NCBI GenBank assembly: GCA_031428675.1
Contig: JANOYC010000107.1
Location: 1 to 61,239 of the forward strand
Length of the DNA stretch: 61,239 nucleotides
Direction of reading: 5' to 3'
DNA from: JANOYC01 sp031428675
GTDB taxonomy: Bacteria > Actinomycetota > Actinomycetes > Actinomycetales > Microbacteriaceae
The first letter of the stretch is position 1, and each line of letters begins with the position of its first letter. A program made the translations under genes and the position numbers. The notes beneath the pieces are model-generated. The model was not told the DNA's origin and made no database searches. It was given only the letters and a program-made list of their open reading frames with translations. Shown piece after piece: positions 1 through 7,782 of the stretch.

Positions 1-20
1 GAGCAATTCTCGGACTACGG

Positions 21-50
21 AGGGGCCTTGGCGAATACGCCGGGGCCCCT
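21..50. terminator. 13-bp perfect hairpin, possible terminator
   Basis: Bases 21-33 pair with 38-50 around an AATA tetraloop (two G-T wobbles inside the stem). This is a very stable GC-rich stem with no T-run on either side, as is common for actinobacterial terminators. It probably ends a transcript entering from outside the window, but its direction cannot be told from here. Confidence 0.45.
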
Positions 51-616
51 TCGTCATGCTCGCTGTCGGGCGCTTTCGGGCGCTTTCAGGCGCTGTCGGG
101 CGCCGGCGCAATATTCCCACACCCCACCACCCACACACCCCCGCCGTCCGCCGTCCGCTCCGTCCGCGTGCCCCGTTGTGCAGGATCGCGCCAGCCTGCC
201 GGTAAGCGCATACCAGCAGTGTCGCCGACACGTCCCCCACGTTGTGCAGGACATCCGCGAACAAGAACGCTCCACGGTGTCAATGTTGCGCAGATTATGG
301 CCGGGATGTCCTGCACAACGCGATCCGGCTCGACCTGGCTGAGCGGTGCAACGAGAGCACGTCACACGCCATGTGTCCTGCACAACGAGAGCCGAGAGCC
401 GAGAGCCGGCTGTCCTTCAGCGATGAGGAACGCTGCTCAGTGCGGCGCCAGGGCTGACGCGACGAGGTGGCGCCGCCACTGCCGCCGCGCAAGCGTCAGC
501 GCGCCGGGCCAGCGCCACTGGGCCGCCGGGCCATCGCCGCGAGGCCAGCGCACAAGCGCCAGCGCCGCGAGGCCAGCGCGCAAGCGCCAGCGCCTCAGCG
601 ACCGAGCGCCTTCGCG
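51..616. repeat. Gene-free, repeat-rich intergenic region
   Basis: No convincing gene lies here; the open frames are low-complexity GC-rich shadows. Repeats visible: four 10-bp units of the type CGCTNTCGGG at 61-100; four copies of GTTGTGCAGGAC or its complement at 175-186 (last base T), 241-252, 308-319 (inverted) and 375-386 (inverted), 66-67 bp apart; three tandem GAGAGCC units at 387-407; and two 28-bp near-identical tandem copies at 536-563 and 564-591. The region follows the end of ctaF, so it may be its 3' untranslated region or a boundary between operons. Confidence 0.8.
240..320. repeat. 17-bp perfect inverted repeat (240-256 / 304-320)
   Basis: CGTTGTGCAGGACATCC at 240-256 is exactly complementary to 304-320, with 47 bp between. 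The outer copies at 175-186 and 375-386 are also complementary to each other (one G-U wobble), so a transcript could fold into nested stems. Confidence 0.8.
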
Positions 617-1039
617 TCAGTGGCCGAAGCGTCCGCGGTAGTACTCGAAGGTCCAGCCGACCAGAGCGACCACGGTGATGGAGACACCGATGTACGCGAT
701 CCAGGGTCCAATAGCAACGCCCAAAAACACGGATGCGAGAGCAGCACCCAGCACGATCGGCCACCAGCTCCAAGGGCTGAAGAACCCGAGCTCGGGGTCG
801 CCGTCGTCGATGTTGGCGTCGTTGCGGTCTTCGGGCAGTTCGCCGCCTTGTGCCGCGCGAGCGCGCCCCAGATAGAACGCGATGAAGGCCGACAACACAC
901 CGGTGAGGGCGATGCCCACCGCACCGACCCACTCGATCCGGGAATGAAGCGGATCAAGGAGGCCCCACACGATGTAGAGCACGTCGGCGAGGAAGAAGAA
1001 GACCGCCAGGACCCAGAACAGGACCACGTTGGTTCTCAT
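617..1039 (-). CDS. ctaF: Cytochrome c oxidase subunit IV, actinobacterial type
   Basis: Small accessory subunit of the aa3-type cytochrome c oxidase, in the cytoplasmic membrane. The 140-residue protein has four predicted membrane helices (about 4-24, 36-57, 90-108, 110-128). Between the second and third lies an acidic loop followed by PELGFFSPWSWWP, the signature of the actinobacterial subunit IV family. It is the last gene of the ctaC-ctaD-ctaF run, starting 4 bases after the ctaD stop, so it is surely co-transcribed. In related genomes the cytochrome bcc genes (qcrCAB) follow; here a repeat-rich gap follows and the bcc genes, if present, lie outside the window. Confidence 0.93.
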   Translation of the reverse strand: MRTNVVLFWVLAVFFFLADVLYIVWGLLDPLHSRIEWVGAVGIALTGVLSAFIAFYLGRARAAQGGELPEDRNDANIDDGDPELGFFSPWSWWPIVLGAALASVFLGVAIGPWIAYIGVSITVVALVGWTFEYYRGRFGH

Positions 1040-1043
1040 GGCG

Positions 1044-2765
1044 TTACTTCACCTTCTCGTCTGCGATGTCATACACGGGCGCGTCGGGAGCGTCTTTCAG
1101 CGGCCCGATACCAACGGGGACCCCGGCCTCCGGGTGGTTCAGGTCGAACGCCGGCGACTCCGAACGGATGCGCGGGATCGACGTGAAGTTGTGACGGGGT
1201 GGCGGGCACGAGGTTGCCCATTCGAGTGAACGTGAGTAACCCCACGGATCATTCACGGTCACCTTCGGAGCTCGGCGTGCCGTGATGTAGACGTTGTAGA
1301 AGAACGGTAGCAGCGACGCACCGAGGATTCCGGCGCCGATGCTCGACAGCTGGTTCATCCACGTGAGTCCGTCTTCGGGGAGGTACGTCGCGTAGCGACG
1401 AACACCGCCGAGCACACCGATCCAGTGCTGAACGAGGAAGGTCGTGTGGAAGCCGATGAACAGCGACCAGAAGTGGATCTTTCCCAAGCGCTCATTGAGC
1501 ATCTTGCCTGTCCACTTCGGCCACCAGAAATAGAACCCGGCGAACATCGCGAATACGACTGTGCCGAAGACGACGTAGTGGAAGTGAGCGACGACGAAGT
1601 ATGTGTCGGAGACGTGGAAGTCGAGGGGCGGCGAGGCCAGGATGACGCCGGTAAGGCCACCGAAGGTGAAGGTGATGAGGAAGCCGATCGCCCAGATCAT
1701 AGGCGTCTCGAACGTCACCGACCCTCGCCACATGGTGCCGATCCAGTTGAAGATCTTCACCCCTGTTGGCACTGCGATCAGCATGGTCAGGAGCGCGAAG
1801 AACGGCAGCAGTACCGAGCCGGTGACGTACATGTGGTGCGCCCAGACCGTGATCGACAGTGCAGCAATCGCGATCGTCGCGTAGATGAGCGTCTTGTAGC
1901 CGAAGATCGGTTTGCGACTGAATACCGGGAGGATCTCGGAAATGATGCCGAAGAACGGCAAAGCGATGATGTAGACCTCCGGATGCCCGAAGAACCAGAA
2001 CATGTTCTGCCACAAGATGGTGCCACCGTTGGCAGGGTCATAGAGATGAGCACCCGCGACGCGATCGGCGCCGAGCGCGAACAGTGCGGCCGCGAGCACC
2101 GGGAACGCCATGATCACAAGCAACGAAGTGACAAGCGTGTTCCACGTGAAGATCGGCATGCGGAACATCGTCATTCCCGGAGCCCGCATCGTAATGATCG
2201 TCGTGATGAAGTTCACCGCACCGAGGATCGTGCCGAAGCCACTGAGCGCGAGGCCGAACACCCACAGGTTTCCGCCGTATCCCGGAGTGAAGGTCGTGCT
2301 CGACAGCGGCGCGTAGGCGAACCAGCCGAAGGATGCCGCGCCCTGGGGGGTGAGAAAACCGGCGACGGCGATGAGCGAACCGAAGTTGAACAGCCAGTAA
2401 GCGAGCGCGTTCAGTCGAGGGAACGCAACGTCGGGTGCCCCGATCTGCAACGGCATCAGTACGTTGGCGAACCCGGCGAATAGAGGCGTCGCGAACATGA
2501 GCAACATGATCGTGCCGTGCATTGTGAAGAGCTGGTTGTACTGCTCTTTCGTCGCCACGATCTCGAGGCCCGGCGCAAACAGCTGCGCACGGATGATGAG
2601 GGCCATCACTCCGCCGAGGCAGAAGTACACGAACGACGTGATCAGGTACATGTACCCGATCGTCTTATGGTCGGTCGAGGTCACCCATCCAACGAATACG
2701 TTGCCCTTGCGCTCGAGCTTCTCGGACCGAGTCTGCTTCGGCGCCTGGAGTGTGGCGGTACTCAT
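1044..2765 (-). CDS. ctaD: Cytochrome c oxidase subunit I
   Basis: Catalytic subunit of the aa3 oxidase, which reduces O2 to water and pumps protons. The 573-residue polytopic protein keeps the expected ligands: His83 (TMHGTIM) and His396 for low-spin haem a, His394 for haem a3 (VVAHFHYVV), and His261, His310 and His311 for CuB. The His261-Tyr265 crosslink motif GHPEVY is present. The hydrophilic C-terminal tail is typical of actinobacterial CtaD, which works in a bcc-aa3 supercomplex. The gene sits 6 bases downstream of ctaC and just before ctaF. No sign of damage. Confidence 0.98.
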   Translation of the reverse strand: MSTATLQAPKQTRSEKLERKGNVFVGWVTSTDHKTIGYMYLITSFVYFCLGGVMALIIRAQLFAPGLEIVATKEQYNQLFTMHGTIMLLMFATPLFAGFANVLMPLQIGAPDVAFPRLNALAYWLFNFGSLIAVAGFLTPQGAASFGWFAYAPLSSTTFTPGYGGNLWVFGLALSGFGTILGAVNFITTIITMRAPGMTMFRMPIFTWNTLVTSLLVIMAFPVLAAALFALGADRVAGAHLYDPANGGTILWQNMFWFFGHPEVYIIALPFFGIISEILPVFSRKPIFGYKTLIYATIAIAALSITVWAHHMYVTGSVLLPFFALLTMLIAVPTGVKIFNWIGTMWRGSVTFETPMIWAIGFLITFTFGGLTGVILASPPLDFHVSDTYFVVAHFHYVVFGTVVFAMFAGFYFWWPKWTGKMLNERLGKIHFWSLFIGFHTTFLVQHWIGVLGGVRRYATYLPEDGLTWMNQLSSIGAGILGASLLPFFYNVYITARRAPKVTVNDPWGYSRSLEWATSCPPPRHNFTSIPRIRSESPAFDLNHPEAGVPVGIGPLKDAPDAPVYDIADEKVK

Positions 2766-2771
2766 CGCTGG

Positions 2772-3635
2772 CTATTCCTCTTCGCTTGTCGGCGCGCCGG
2801 TTCCCGGCAGATTCTGATTCACGTTGAAGTCGACGCCGATCTGACCGCCGAACCCTGCGGCCCGCTGAGCGGCGACATACGATTCGTAGTCGTCTTGCGA
2901 CACGACCTCGACCCGGAACAGCATCAGCGAGTGGTATTCGCCGCAGAGTTCGGCACACTTGCCGTCGTAGCTGCCGATCTTGGTCGGAGTGACGTACATG
3001 TAATTCGACTTGCCCGGGATCATGTCTTTCTTGTACAAGAAGTCCACGATCCAGAACGAGTGGATGACGTCACGCGCTTCGATCTTAATCTCGATCGTCT
3101 TGTCTACCGGCAGGTAGAGCACGGGAAGTTGGTCCATGTCGACTCCCCCGCCGGGAAGCTCTTGACCTTGGATGCCCGCCGAATATACGTCGTCGGTCAC
3201 GTAGTTGAAGTCCCACGCCCAGCGCTTGCCGATGACCTCGATCTGGTAGTCGGGGTTCTCGTAGGCCTCTTCGATCGCGTTCTGATCGCGGGCGGTGAAG
3301 GCGAAGAAGCCGATCACGAGGATGAGTGGAACGATCGTGTAGAAGATCTCGATCGGGAGGTTGTATCGCAATTGCACCGGAAGTCCGACCTGGCCCTTGC
3401 GGCGGCGGTAGACCACGGCAGCCCAGATGATGAGTCCCCAGGTGACGACACCGACGGCGAGAAGCACGATCCATGACGTGACCCAGAGGCCGATGATGCG
3501 ATCGACGTGATTGGTCGTTCCGGGCTCGGTCGGCAGATATCCCTGCAACTGGGCTTGAGTACACCCGGCAAGAATGATCGAGAGCGAGGCCGCGATTGGG
3601 ATTGCGGCCCATCGAAGACGGCGGTTAGAGCGCAC
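2772..3635 (-). CDS. ctaC: Cytochrome c oxidase subunit II (lipoprotein)
   Basis: Electron-entry subunit of the aa3 oxidase. The 287 residues begin with a lipoprotein signal ending LAGC (Cys25), so it is probably processed by the LspA encoded at 14178. Two membrane helices follow (about 46-76 and 97-115), then an external cupredoxin domain with CuA ligands His192, Cys227, Cys231, His235 and Met238 (GKCAELCGEYHSLM). The start is a GTG with an AGAGG ribosome site 6 bases upstream. It is the first gene of the oxidase operon; a TAGACT hexamer 37 bases upstream is a plausible -10. Confidence 0.97.
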   Translation of the reverse strand: MRSNRRLRWAAIPIAASLSIILAGCTQAQLQGYLPTEPGTTNHVDRIIGLWVTSWIVLLAVGVVTWGLIIWAAVVYRRRKGQVGLPVQLRYNLPIEIFYTIVPLILVIGFFAFTARDQNAIEEAYENPDYQIEVIGKRWAWDFNYVTDDVYSAGIQGQELPGGGVDMDQLPVLYLPVDKTIEIKIEARDVIHSFWIVDFLYKKDMIPGKSNYMYVTPTKIGSYDGKCAELCGEYHSLMLFRVEVVSQDDYESYVAAQRAAGFGGQIGVDFNVNQNLPGTGAPTSEEE

Positions 3636-3671
3636 CTGTGACCTCTCGGATGACGCGGACGTTACTTTGCC

Positions 3672-3677
3672 AGTCTA
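3672..3677 (-). promoter_or_regulatory. Putative -10 box of the ctaCDF operon
   Basis: TAGACT on the minus strand in the gap between the erpA terminator hairpin and ctaC; transcription would start near 3665, leaving about 30 bases before the ctaC GTG. No good -35 is visible. Confidence 0.35.
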
Positions 3678-3689
3678 TAACGCGAAAGA

Positions 3690-3711
3690 GCGTCGGCCTT
3701 TCGACCGACGC
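3690..3711 (-). terminator. Intrinsic terminator after erpA
   Basis: Seven-base stem GCGTCGG/CCGACGC with an 8-base loop, followed on the minus strand by TCTTTCG. It lies 28 bases after the erpA stop and before the ctaC promoter, so it separates the two transcripts. Confidence 0.6.
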
Positions 3712-3738
3712 CCTTGCCACGCGCAAATCCGAACTCAA

Positions 3739-4095
3739 TCAGTGGAAAGAATCACCGCACGCGCAACTGCCCGACGCGTTCGGGTTGTCGATGGTGAAGC
3801 CCTGCTTTTGAATGGTGTCTTCGAAGTCGATGGATGCGCCGTCGAGGTAGGGCACGCTCATCTTGTCGACGACGACCTCGACGCCATCGGTGAATTCCAC
3901 GGTCGCATCGCCGTCGAGCGTGCGCTCGTCGAAGTAGAGCTGGTAGATGAGGCCAGAGCAGCCGCCAGGCTGCACGGCGACTCGCAAGCGAAGGTCGTCG
4001 CGGCCTTCCTGCTCGAGGAGGCTACGCACCTTGGCTGCTGCGGCGTCGGTCAATCCAACGCCGTGGGCGGCAGTCGTCAGTGTGGTGTCAGTCAT
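3739..4095 (-). CDS. erpA: A-type iron-sulfur cluster carrier (HesB/IscA family)
   Basis: Scaffold or carrier that delivers Fe-S clusters to apoproteins in the cytoplasm. The 118-residue protein has the family's three cysteines: Cys46 in GGCSG and Cys111 and Cys113 in the C-terminal SCACG, with the usual spacing. An in-frame ATG three codons earlier (4104) is possible, but a TAACAT -10-like hexamer at 4103-4108 lies exactly 7 bases before the 4095 ATG, so a leaderless start at 4095 is preferred. The neighbour upstream of ctaC matches the Rv2204c-ctaC order in Mycobacterium tuberculosis. Client proteins cannot be named. Confidence 0.9.
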   Translation of the reverse strand: MTDTTLTTAAHGVGLTDAAAAKVRSLLEQEGRDDLRLRVAVQPGGCSGLIYQLYFDERTLDGDATVEFTDGVEVVVDKMSVPYLDGASIDFEDTIQKQGFTIDNPNASGSCACGDSFH

Positions 4096-4102
4096 GCGAT
4101 CC

Positions 4103-4108
4103 ATGTTA
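4103..4108 (-). promoter_or_regulatory. Putative -10 for leaderless erpA
   Basis: TAACAT ending 7 bases before the chosen ATG and overlapping the last codons of the upstream dipeptidase gene. It argues against the alternative erpA start at 4104. Confidence 0.4.
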
Positions 4109-5521
4109 TGTCCGATCGTTGAGCTTTGCCAGCAAGAGCGCCTCCGTGAGGATCGCACGCTGGAACACGCCCAAGTGCAGTGATTCGTTGGGACTGTGCG
4201 CTCGGGAATCGGGGTCTTCCACCCCGGTGACCAGAATCTGAGCGGCGGGGAATGTTTCGACGAGGTCGGCGATGAAAGGGATCGACCCTCCAACTCCCGT
4301 TTCGAGAGCCTCGACGCCCCAGGCTTCGGCCATCGCGAGCTTGGCATCGGCCACCGCCCATCCGGAGGTGTCGACGAGGAAGGGACTGCCCGTGTCGACG
4401 TTCGAGATCTCGATTGCCGCGCCGAACGGGGTCATAGCGTGAAGATGGGTCGACAGCGCGACGAATGCGTCGTCGGCGGTTTGCCCCGGCGCGACGCGGG
4501 CGCTGATCTTCACTCGCACGCTAGGCACCAGGGTGTTCGACGCGTTCAGCACGCTCGGGGCATCGATGCCGGTGATGCTGATCGCAGGCTGGTACCACAG
4601 TCGGCTGAGCAGGCTTCCCTGCCCGATCGTTGTCGCCGTGTCGAGCAGACCTGACTCCTCGCGCAACTGCTCTTCGGAATATTCCGGCGTGTCGGCGTTG
4701 TGACTGGTCAGACCCGCGACGGCGACCGAGCCGTCGTCGCAGTAGAGGCTCGAGAGGAGCTTCACCGCGGCGAGCATGGCATCGGGCACTGCGCCGCCGA
4801 GCATGCCGGAGTGGGAGGCGTGAGCGAGGGTTGAGATCTTTAGCGTGAATGTCACGTTGCCGCGCAACGCCACCGTCAGGGCTGGCGTCGTCGTATTCCA
4901 GTTTCCGGAATCAGCGACCACGATGGCATCAGCGGCCAGCGCATCGCGGTGATCGACGAGGAAGTTGCGGAACGACCGAGAACCGAACTCCTCCTCCCCC
5001 TCGATGAAGAGCGCGAGTCCAAGGTCGAAGTCCGCTCCGATGGTTTCGATGAGGGCTCGGATGGCGGCGACATGCGCCATGACTCCGGCCTTGTCGTCGG
5101 CGGAACCGCGGCCATAGAGGCGATCGTTGCGCACGGCGGGCTCGAACGGTGGCGAATCCCAGTCGTCGTCATTTCCGGGGGGCTGCACGTCATGGTGCGC
5201 GTAGAGAAGGATCGTCGGGCGCCCGTTTCGCGCCGTCCGAGTCGCGATCACCGCCGGTTGGCCGAGCCCGTCACCGCTTTCCAACGTCGACTGTTCGACA
5301 CTGACGGTGTCGAAAACCCCGAGCTCTTCGACCAGCGCTCTGACCGCCTCGGCGCTCGCTCGCACCTGTGCCGTGTCGAATCCGTCCCAGGATACCGATG
5401 GGATGCGCACCAGCGCCGCTAGGTCGGCGATCGATCGCGGCATCCCGAGTTGCACGCTCTCGCGCAGCGACGGCAGTAGAGCGACGGCGCCCTCCTGGGC
5501 GGAAAGTCCGGTGTGGGTCAT
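4106..5521 (-). CDS. M20-family dipeptidase
   Basis: Zinc-dependent exopeptidase (M20/M25/M40 clan) that probably hydrolyses dipeptides in the cytoplasm. The 471 residues contain the metal-binding motif YAHHDVQP (His109, Asp111), the bridging Asp in GRGSADDKAG (about 137-146) and the catalytic glutamates in EGEEE (174-178). The length and the lid-domain insertion are typical of the peptidase V/carnosinase-like branch. There is no signal peptide. The substrate is not predictable. It reads divergently from the DUF3043 gene, and a TAAGAT hexamer 7 bases before the ATG suggests leaderless transcription. Confidence 0.92.
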   Translation of the reverse strand: MTHTGLSAQEGAVALLPSLRESVQLGMPRSIADLAALVRIPSVSWDGFDTAQVRASAEAVRALVEELGVFDTVSVEQSTLESGDGLGQPAVIATRTARNGRPTILLYAHHDVQPPGNDDDWDSPPFEPAVRNDRLYGRGSADDKAGVMAHVAAIRALIETIGADFDLGLALFIEGEEEFGSRSFRNFLVDHRDALAADAIVVADSGNWNTTTPALTVALRGNVTFTLKISTLAHASHSGMLGGAVPDAMLAAVKLLSSLYCDDGSVAVAGLTSHNADTPEYSEEQLREESGLLDTATTIGQGSLLSRLWYQPAISITGIDAPSVLNASNTLVPSVRVKISARVAPGQTADDAFVALSTHLHAMTPFGAAIEISNVDTGSPFLVDTSGWAVADAKLAMAEAWGVEALETGVGGSIPFIADLVETFPAAQILVTGVEDPDSRAHSPNESLHLGVFQRAILTEALLLAKLNDRT

Positions 5522-5526
5522 GCAGG

Positions 5527-5534
5527 TAATCTTA
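5527..5534. promoter_or_regulatory. Overlapping divergent -10 boxes
   Basis: Minus strand TAAGAT (5529-5534) sits 7 bases from the dipeptidase ATG (leaderless arrangement). Plus strand TAATCT (5527-5532) would start transcription near 5539, ahead of the GAGGA ribosome site of the DUF3043 gene. Both promoters share the same bases, so they may compete. Confidence 0.35.
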
Positions 5535-5562
5535 AGTCGACAGCAACTAAGAGGACTTCACC

Positions 5563-6147
5563 GTGGCAGAGACACCAGCGAACAAGGCCGACACCGGCGC
5601 CGAATCAGAACCGACGGGCGAGGCGACCGGCAGCGGCAAAGGGCGCGCGACTCCTACGCGTCGCGAGAAGGAAGCGGCACGCAAACGCCCGCTCGTTCCC
5701 AATGACCGGGCCGAGGCCCGCAAGAAGGCACGGGCCACCGTCCAGGCTCAGCGCGAACGCGCGCGCATCGGGATGGCCAACGGTGACGAGCGTTATCTGC
5801 CGATGCGTGACCGTGGGCCTCAGCGCAAGTTCGTGCGGGACTATGTCGACGCCCGGTTCAGTATCGGCGAGTTCCTCCTGCCCGTCATGTTCATGGTGGT
5901 GATCATCTCCTTCATTCCGCAGGCCGAAGTGGCGGTCTTCAGCTTCGTCGTTCTCTACGCGTTCCTGCTCCTCGCGGTCGTCGACGCGGTGTTCCTCGGT
6001 TTCACGCTCAAGCGCAAGCTTGAGGCGAAGTTCGGTGAGACCCGGGTCGACAATGGCTATCGCTGGTATGCCGCCATGCGCGCGTTCCAGTTGCGAACGA
6101 TGCGCTTGCCGAAGCCGCAGGTCGGTCGACGCCAGTTTCCGTCGTAA
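5563..6147 (+). CDS. DUF3043 membrane protein
   Basis: Protein of unknown function found widely in Actinobacteria. The 194 residues have an N-terminal half that is hydrophilic and Lys/Arg/Glu-rich (to about residue 98), two membrane helices (about 101-118 and 122-145) and a basic cytoplasmic tail. The topology suggests both ends face the cytoplasm. The start is a GTG with GAGGA seven bases upstream. The family's usual place close to ctaC is kept here. No catalytic motif is visible, and no function is assigned. Confidence 0.88.
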   Translation: MAETPANKADTGAESEPTGEATGSGKGRATPTRREKEAARKRPLVPNDRAEARKKARATVQAQRERARIGMANGDERYLPMRDRGPQRKFVRDYVDARFSIGEFLLPVMFMVVIISFIPQAEVAVFSFVVLYAFLLLAVVDAVFLGFTLKRKLEAKFGETRVDNGYRWYAAMRAFQLRTMRLPKPQVGRRQFPS

Positions 6148-6208
6148 GGCAGACCCCTCCGTAACGAGAGCAGCTCCGTCAGTGGAATTGTCCGTTCGCG
6201 CCGAAGGT

Positions 6209-7243
6209 TCAGCGACGACGGGCGATTTCAGCAAGTCCACGGTTGATCTGGCGCGCCCACAGTGGGCCACGGTAGAGGAAAGCCGTGTATCCCTGCACGA
6301 GAGTGGCTCCGGCGTCAAGACGAGCTTGCACGTCGACCGCCGTTTCCACGCCGCCGACCGAGATGATGCAGTATTCAGCGGGAACCACGTCGCGCAATAC
6401 GCGGAGCACCTCGATCGATCGCGGGGCGAGCGGGGCGCCGGATAGCCCGCCTGCGCCGGCCGCGACTACCGTCGCTCGCGGCGTGCGCAAACCTTCTCTC
6501 GACAGCGTGGTGTTTGTCGCAATGATGCCATCGAGCCTGAGCTCAAGCGCGAGAGCTGCGACCCGTCGCACTTCGGCATCGCTCAGATCTGGCGCGATCT
6601 TGACGAGCACGGGTGTCGATCCCGCTGCCTTCTGCACTGCTGTGAGCAGCGGCGCGAGGCGATCGATCTCCTGGAGGCCCCGAAGCCCTGGCGTGTTCGG
6701 CGAACTCACGTTCACGACCAAATAGTCGGCACTCGGCGCGAGTTGTCTCGTGCTCGCGAGATAGTCGTCGACCGCGTCGTCGACATCGACGACACGGCTC
6801 TTTCCGATGTTGACGCCGATGATCGGCCGACCATTCCGCGCGGCTTCCCGAGCGATGCGGGGTGCCGCGGCGAAGGCGCCCTCGTTGTTGAAGCCCATTC
6901 GGTTGACGACTGCCCGGTCGGGAATCAGGCGAAACAGTCGGGGCTTGTCGTTGCCCGCTTGAGCCCGCGCCGTGATGGTTCCTACCTCGACGTGACCGAA
7001 GCCGAGCTGCCCCAGCCCACGGATGCCCTTGCCGTCTTTGTCGAAGCCGGCTGCGAGTCCGAATGGAGACGAGAATTGCAGGCCGAGGGTCGTGACCGCG
7101 AGGGCATCCTCGGGCCTGGACGCACGCTCGAGGATTCTGCCAATTCCGATGTGCGGAAGCAACCGGATTACGCGGAATGCGAGGTGGTGGGCCTGCTCCG
7201 GGTCGATGCGGCTGAGGACGGTGCGAAAGAAGAAGGGATACAT
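6209..7243 (-). CDS. pyrD: Dihydroorotate dehydrogenase (quinone)
   Basis: Class 2, membrane-associated flavoenzyme that oxidises dihydroorotate to orotate in pyrimidine synthesis and passes electrons to quinone. The 344 residues include the amphipathic N-terminus that docks on the membrane, the FMN-binding barrel, NRMGFNNEGA (about 114-123) and the class 2 catalytic Ser181 in NVSSPNTPGLR. It starts 12 bases after the nrdR stop and lies in the same direction, so pyrD, nrdR and hisD may be one transcript. The pairing does not suggest a shared pathway beyond nucleotide supply. Confidence 0.96.
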   Translation of the reverse strand: MYPFFFRTVLSRIDPEQAHHLAFRVIRLLPHIGIGRILERASRPEDALAVTTLGLQFSSPFGLAAGFDKDGKGIRGLGQLGFGHVEVGTITARAQAGNDKPRLFRLIPDRAVVNRMGFNNEGAFAAAPRIAREAARNGRPIIGVNIGKSRVVDVDDAVDDYLASTRQLAPSADYLVVNVSSPNTPGLRGLQEIDRLAPLLTAVQKAAGSTPVLVKIAPDLSDAEVRRVAALALELRLDGIIATNTTLSREGLRTPRATVVAAGAGGLSGAPLAPRSIEVLRVLRDVVPAEYCIISVGGVETAVDVQARLDAGATLVQGYTAFLYRGPLWARQINRGLAEIARRR

Positions 7244-7255
7244 GCCGTAGTCAGG

Positions 7256-7738
7256 CTACTGGGCCGATTCGCTCTTTCCCGACAACGAGTTGTCGCGCTC
7301 GACCCGCAGGAGCGTGATGGCGGACTCGAAATCATCAAGCGATTCGAAGGCCTGATACACGCTCGCGAAGCGCAGATAGGCGACCTCGTCGAGTTCGCGA
7401 AGCGGTGGCAAGATGGCGAGCCCGATGTCGTTCGCTTCGACCTGTGCAGCGCCCGTCGCCCGGATGGCCTCTTCGACCTTCTGTGCGAGCACCGCGAGGT
7501 CGCTATCGGTCACCGGGCGGCCCTGGCACGCCTTGCGCACGCCGGAGACGATTTTTTCGCGACTGAACGGCTCAACCACGCCATTGCGCTTGATCACGCT
7601 GAGGCTGGCCGTTTCGGTCGTGCTGAAGCGACGACCGCATTCCGGGCACTGGCGACGACGACGAATGGCGACGCCATCATCGCTCGTTCGCGAATCAATC
7701 ACGCGGCTATCGGGAAACCTGCAGAAAGGGCAGAACAT
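7256..7738 (-). CDS. nrdR: Transcriptional repressor NrdR
   Basis: Represses ribonucleotide reductase genes in response to ATP/dATP. The 160-residue protein has a zinc ribbon (CPFC at 3-6, CPEC at 31-34, basic region between) and an ATP-cone domain (about 49-139), the complete family architecture. No NrdR box was seen near it, and the nrd genes are not in this window. A TAATCT hexamer nine bases before the ATG suggests a very short leader. Confidence 0.97.
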   Translation of the reverse strand: MFCPFCRFPDSRVIDSRTSDDGVAIRRRRQCPECGRRFSTTETASLSVIKRNGVVEPFSREKIVSGVRKACQGRPVTDSDLAVLAQKVEEAIRATGAAQVEANDIGLAILPPLRELDEVAYLRFASVYQAFESLDDFESAITLLRVERDNSLSGKSESAQ

Positions 7739-7747
7739 AGTGGAGCC

Positions 7748-7753
7748 AGATTA
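7748..7753 (-). promoter_or_regulatory. Putative -10 box of nrdR
   Basis: TAATCT in the 44-base gap between hisD and nrdR, 9 bases before the nrdR ATG. It suggests that nrdR has its own near-leaderless transcript in addition to read-through from hisD. Confidence 0.3.
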
Positions 7754-7782
7754 CGCCTGTTCGGCGACCGAATCGGCGGGCG

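Noticed and set aside
175..386. CRISPR array
   Set aside because: The repeats are only 12-17 bases and change direction halfway; spacers are about 55 bases and no cas gene is present.
28..641. Several overlapping open frames in the first 640 bases
   Set aside because: All are low-complexity Arg/Pro/Ala sequences crossing tandem repeats, with no ribosome site or family similarity.
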